This document shows, in pieces, positions 5,148-6,435 of a stretch of DNA of 6,435 nt. This stretch comes from an uncultured bacterium. GTDB lineage: Bacteria; Planctomycetota; DG-23; SLPQ01. Where the stretch lies: contig CALMGO010000486.1 of NCBI GenBank assembly GCA_937863625.1, forward strand, positions 1 to 6,435, written 5' to 3'. The number at the start of each line of letters is the position of its first letter. The stretch's first letter is position 1. A program made the position numbers and the translations under genes. The notes under the pieces are model-generated. The model did not search any database, had not been told where the DNA came from, and was given only the letters and a program-made list of their open reading frames with translations.

Positions 5148-6435
5148 CCACCTCCGGCGCCTCAACGGGAGACTCTCCCTGCGCGTCGAAGAAAAGGTGG
5201 TCTTCCTTTACACGGACCACGATTCTCGCGGATCCGGTAAACGTTCCGCGAAGCACTTCCTCCGAAAGCGGGTCCTCAATGAGGTTGCCGATAGCGCGGC
5301 GCAGGGGACGCGCCCCGAAATCGGGGTTATAGCCCTTGTCGATGATGAAGTCCTTCGCTTCCGACGTCATCTCGAGCGTAAGGCCGCGCTCTTTGAGGCG
5401 GCTGATGACACGCTTCATCTCTATGTCGATTATCCCGCGCAGGTCCTCGCGCGTGAGCGCCTTGAAAAAGATGACGTCGTCGAGCCTGTTCAAGAACTCC
5501 GGGCGGAAGTGTTTCTCGATCTCGCCGCGAAGTATCTGCTTCATTTTGTCGTGGTCGACCGCGGCGTCAGATTTCTTGAACCCCAGCGAAGACTGGCTCT
5601 TTATGAGGTCAGCGCCGATATTCGACGTCAGGATGAGTATCGTATTGCGGAAATCCACCTTGCGGCCGAACGAGTCGGTAAGCCGCCCCTCTTCCATGAT
5701 CTGGAGCAGCATGTTGAAGACGTCCGGATGCGCCTTTTCGATTTCGTCGAGAAGGACGACGCTGTAAGGCCGGTGGCGGATCTTCTCGGTGAGCTGTCCG
5801 CCTTCCTCGTAACCTACGTAACCAGGAGGGGCGCCTATCAGGCGGCTCACGTTATGCTTTTCCATGTATTCGGACATGTCCATCTGAATGAGGGCGTCTT
5901 CTTCGCCGAACATGAACTTGGCCAGCGCGCGCGCCAGGTGGGTCTTGCCGACGCCCGTCGGGCCGATGAAAACGAACGAGCCGACCGGCCTGTTGGGGTC
6001 CTTGAGTCCGGAGCGGCTTCTACGGACCGCCTTGGCGATGGCGCCTATGGCCTCGTCCTGCGAGATTACCATCTTGTGGATTTCTTCTTCCATCGTCAAG
6101 AGGCGCTGGGCCTCCTTGGACTCGAGCCTGGTGAGAGGTATGCCCGTCATGCGGCTTACTACCTCTGCGATGACCTCGGCGTTCACCTCGCCGTCGAATT
6201 CGTCGGCGGACTTGCGCCAAGCCTCGACGCGAGACTTGACCTCGGCCTTTCGCTTGGCCGCCTCGTCGCGCAGACGCGCCGCCCGCTCGAAATCCTGCGC
6301 CGCCACGGCAGCGTCCTTCTCCGCATCAAGCCGCTCGATTTCCACCTCAATACCCTTTAGCTCCGGCGGCTTGGTCATGGCGGTGAGCCTCACCGAGGCG
6401 CCCGCTTCGTCGATGACGTCTATGGCCTTGTCGGG
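5137..6435 (-). CDS. clpC: ATP-dependent Clp protease ATP-binding subunit ClpC, C-terminal part (5' end outside the window)
   Basis: The reading frame is open through the right edge (first visible residues PDKAIDVIDEAGASVRLTA), so 432 C-terminal residues are seen; the N-domain and most of the first AAA+ domain lie outside. ClpC is a Hsp100 unfoldase that feeds substrates into ClpP. In visible numbering it shows the end of AAA+ domain 1, a UVR-type coiled-coil segment at about 38-66 (AAQDFERAARLRDEA), and a complete second AAA+ domain. That domain has Walker A GPTGVGKT at 158-165, pore loop GYVGY at 205-209, Walker B VVLLDE at 226-231, sensor 1 TSN at 270-272, an arginine finger in FRPEFLNRLDD near 317, and sensor 2 GAR at 374-376. 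The ClpP-docking tripeptide LGF is at 284-286, so it should partner ClpP. The UVR segment and LGF loop separate it from ClpB. It ends in a short acidic tail (QGESPVEAPEVVKA) and a dedicated terminator follows. Confidence 0.95.
   Translation of the reverse strand, partial: PDKAIDVIDEAGASVRLTAMTKPPELKGIEVEIERLDAEKDAAVAAQDFERAARLRDEAAKRKAEVKSRVEAWRKSADEFDGEVNAEVIAEVVSRMTGIPLTRLESKEAQRLLTMEEEIHKMVISQDEAIGAIAKAVRRSRSGLKDPNRPVGSFVFIGPTGVGKTHLARALAKFMFGEEDALIQMDMSEYMEKHNVSRLIGAPPGYVGYEEGGQLTEKIRHRPYSVVLLDEIEKAHPDVFNMLLQIMEEGRLTDSFGRKVDFRNTILILTSNIGADLIKSQSSLGFKKSDAAVDHDKMKQILRGEIEKHFRPEFLNRLDDVIFFKALTREDLRGIIDIEMKRVISRLKERGLTLEMTSEAKDFIIDKGYNPDFGARPLRRAIGNLIEDPLSEEVLRGTFTGSARIVVRVKEDHLFFDAQGESPVEAPEVVKA

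Noticed and set aside
5197..6360. A 387-codon open frame on the plus strand opposite clpC
   Set aside because: It is the antisense shadow of a highly conserved AAA+ gene in GC-rich DNA. Its translation is rich in Arg, Val, Leu, Asp and Glu without any recognisable motif, and the minus strand encodes every ClpC landmark.

Overview
The window is a GC-rich (by eye high-50s percent), densely packed stretch of bacterial DNA. It holds two gene blocks that converge near position 4520. The plus-strand block (1-4507) looks like one operon: a probable tail of iorA, then iorB, a phenylacetate-CoA ligase (PaaK-type), a tandem-ACT-domain protein, a second PaaK-type ligase, and after a 79-base gap a creatininase-family protein. 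The minus-strand block is the C-terminal half of clpC, running in from beyond the right edge, followed by an intrinsic terminator and a membrane-anchored thermonuclease (SNase-fold) gene.

Organism. The combination of indolepyruvate:ferredoxin oxidoreductase, adjacent PaaK and ACT-domain genes, a UVR-containing ClpC, and frequent AGG and ATA codons in a GC-rich background suggests an anaerobic or facultative bacterium, for example a Desulfobacterota (Deltaproteobacteria)-like or related uncultured lineage. This is an inference from gene content; no rRNA or other taxonomic marker is present.

How the genes work together. Indolepyruvate:ferredoxin oxidoreductase (IOR) interconverts aryl-pyruvates and aryl-acetyl-CoA thioesters using ferredoxin, CoA and CO2. 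PaaK-type ligases interconvert aryl-acetates and aryl-acetyl-CoA with ATP/AMP. The two activities share the aryl-acetyl-CoA intermediate. The operon could therefore run either way: oxidatively, fermenting aromatic amino acids to aryl-acetates, or reductively, salvaging aryl-acetates into aromatic amino acid precursors. The ACT protein between the ligases is a plausible amino-acid sensor. The two ligases have the same predicted length (432 residues) and are clearly paralogous, but differ in residues around the substrate and ATP pockets, which suggests two substrates.

The creatininase-family gene is the least conventional item. Most residues that bind metal in the family appear to be replaced, while a histidine cluster lies near residues 222-230. 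IorB also looks shorter than usual because of an in-frame internal gap.

No tRNA, rRNA, CRISPR array, insertion sequence or obvious integration site was seen. No gene-free stretch exceeds about 80 bases. Nothing here is clearly an undescribed system; the best leads are the paired ligases with the ACT protein, and the degenerate creatininase homologue.
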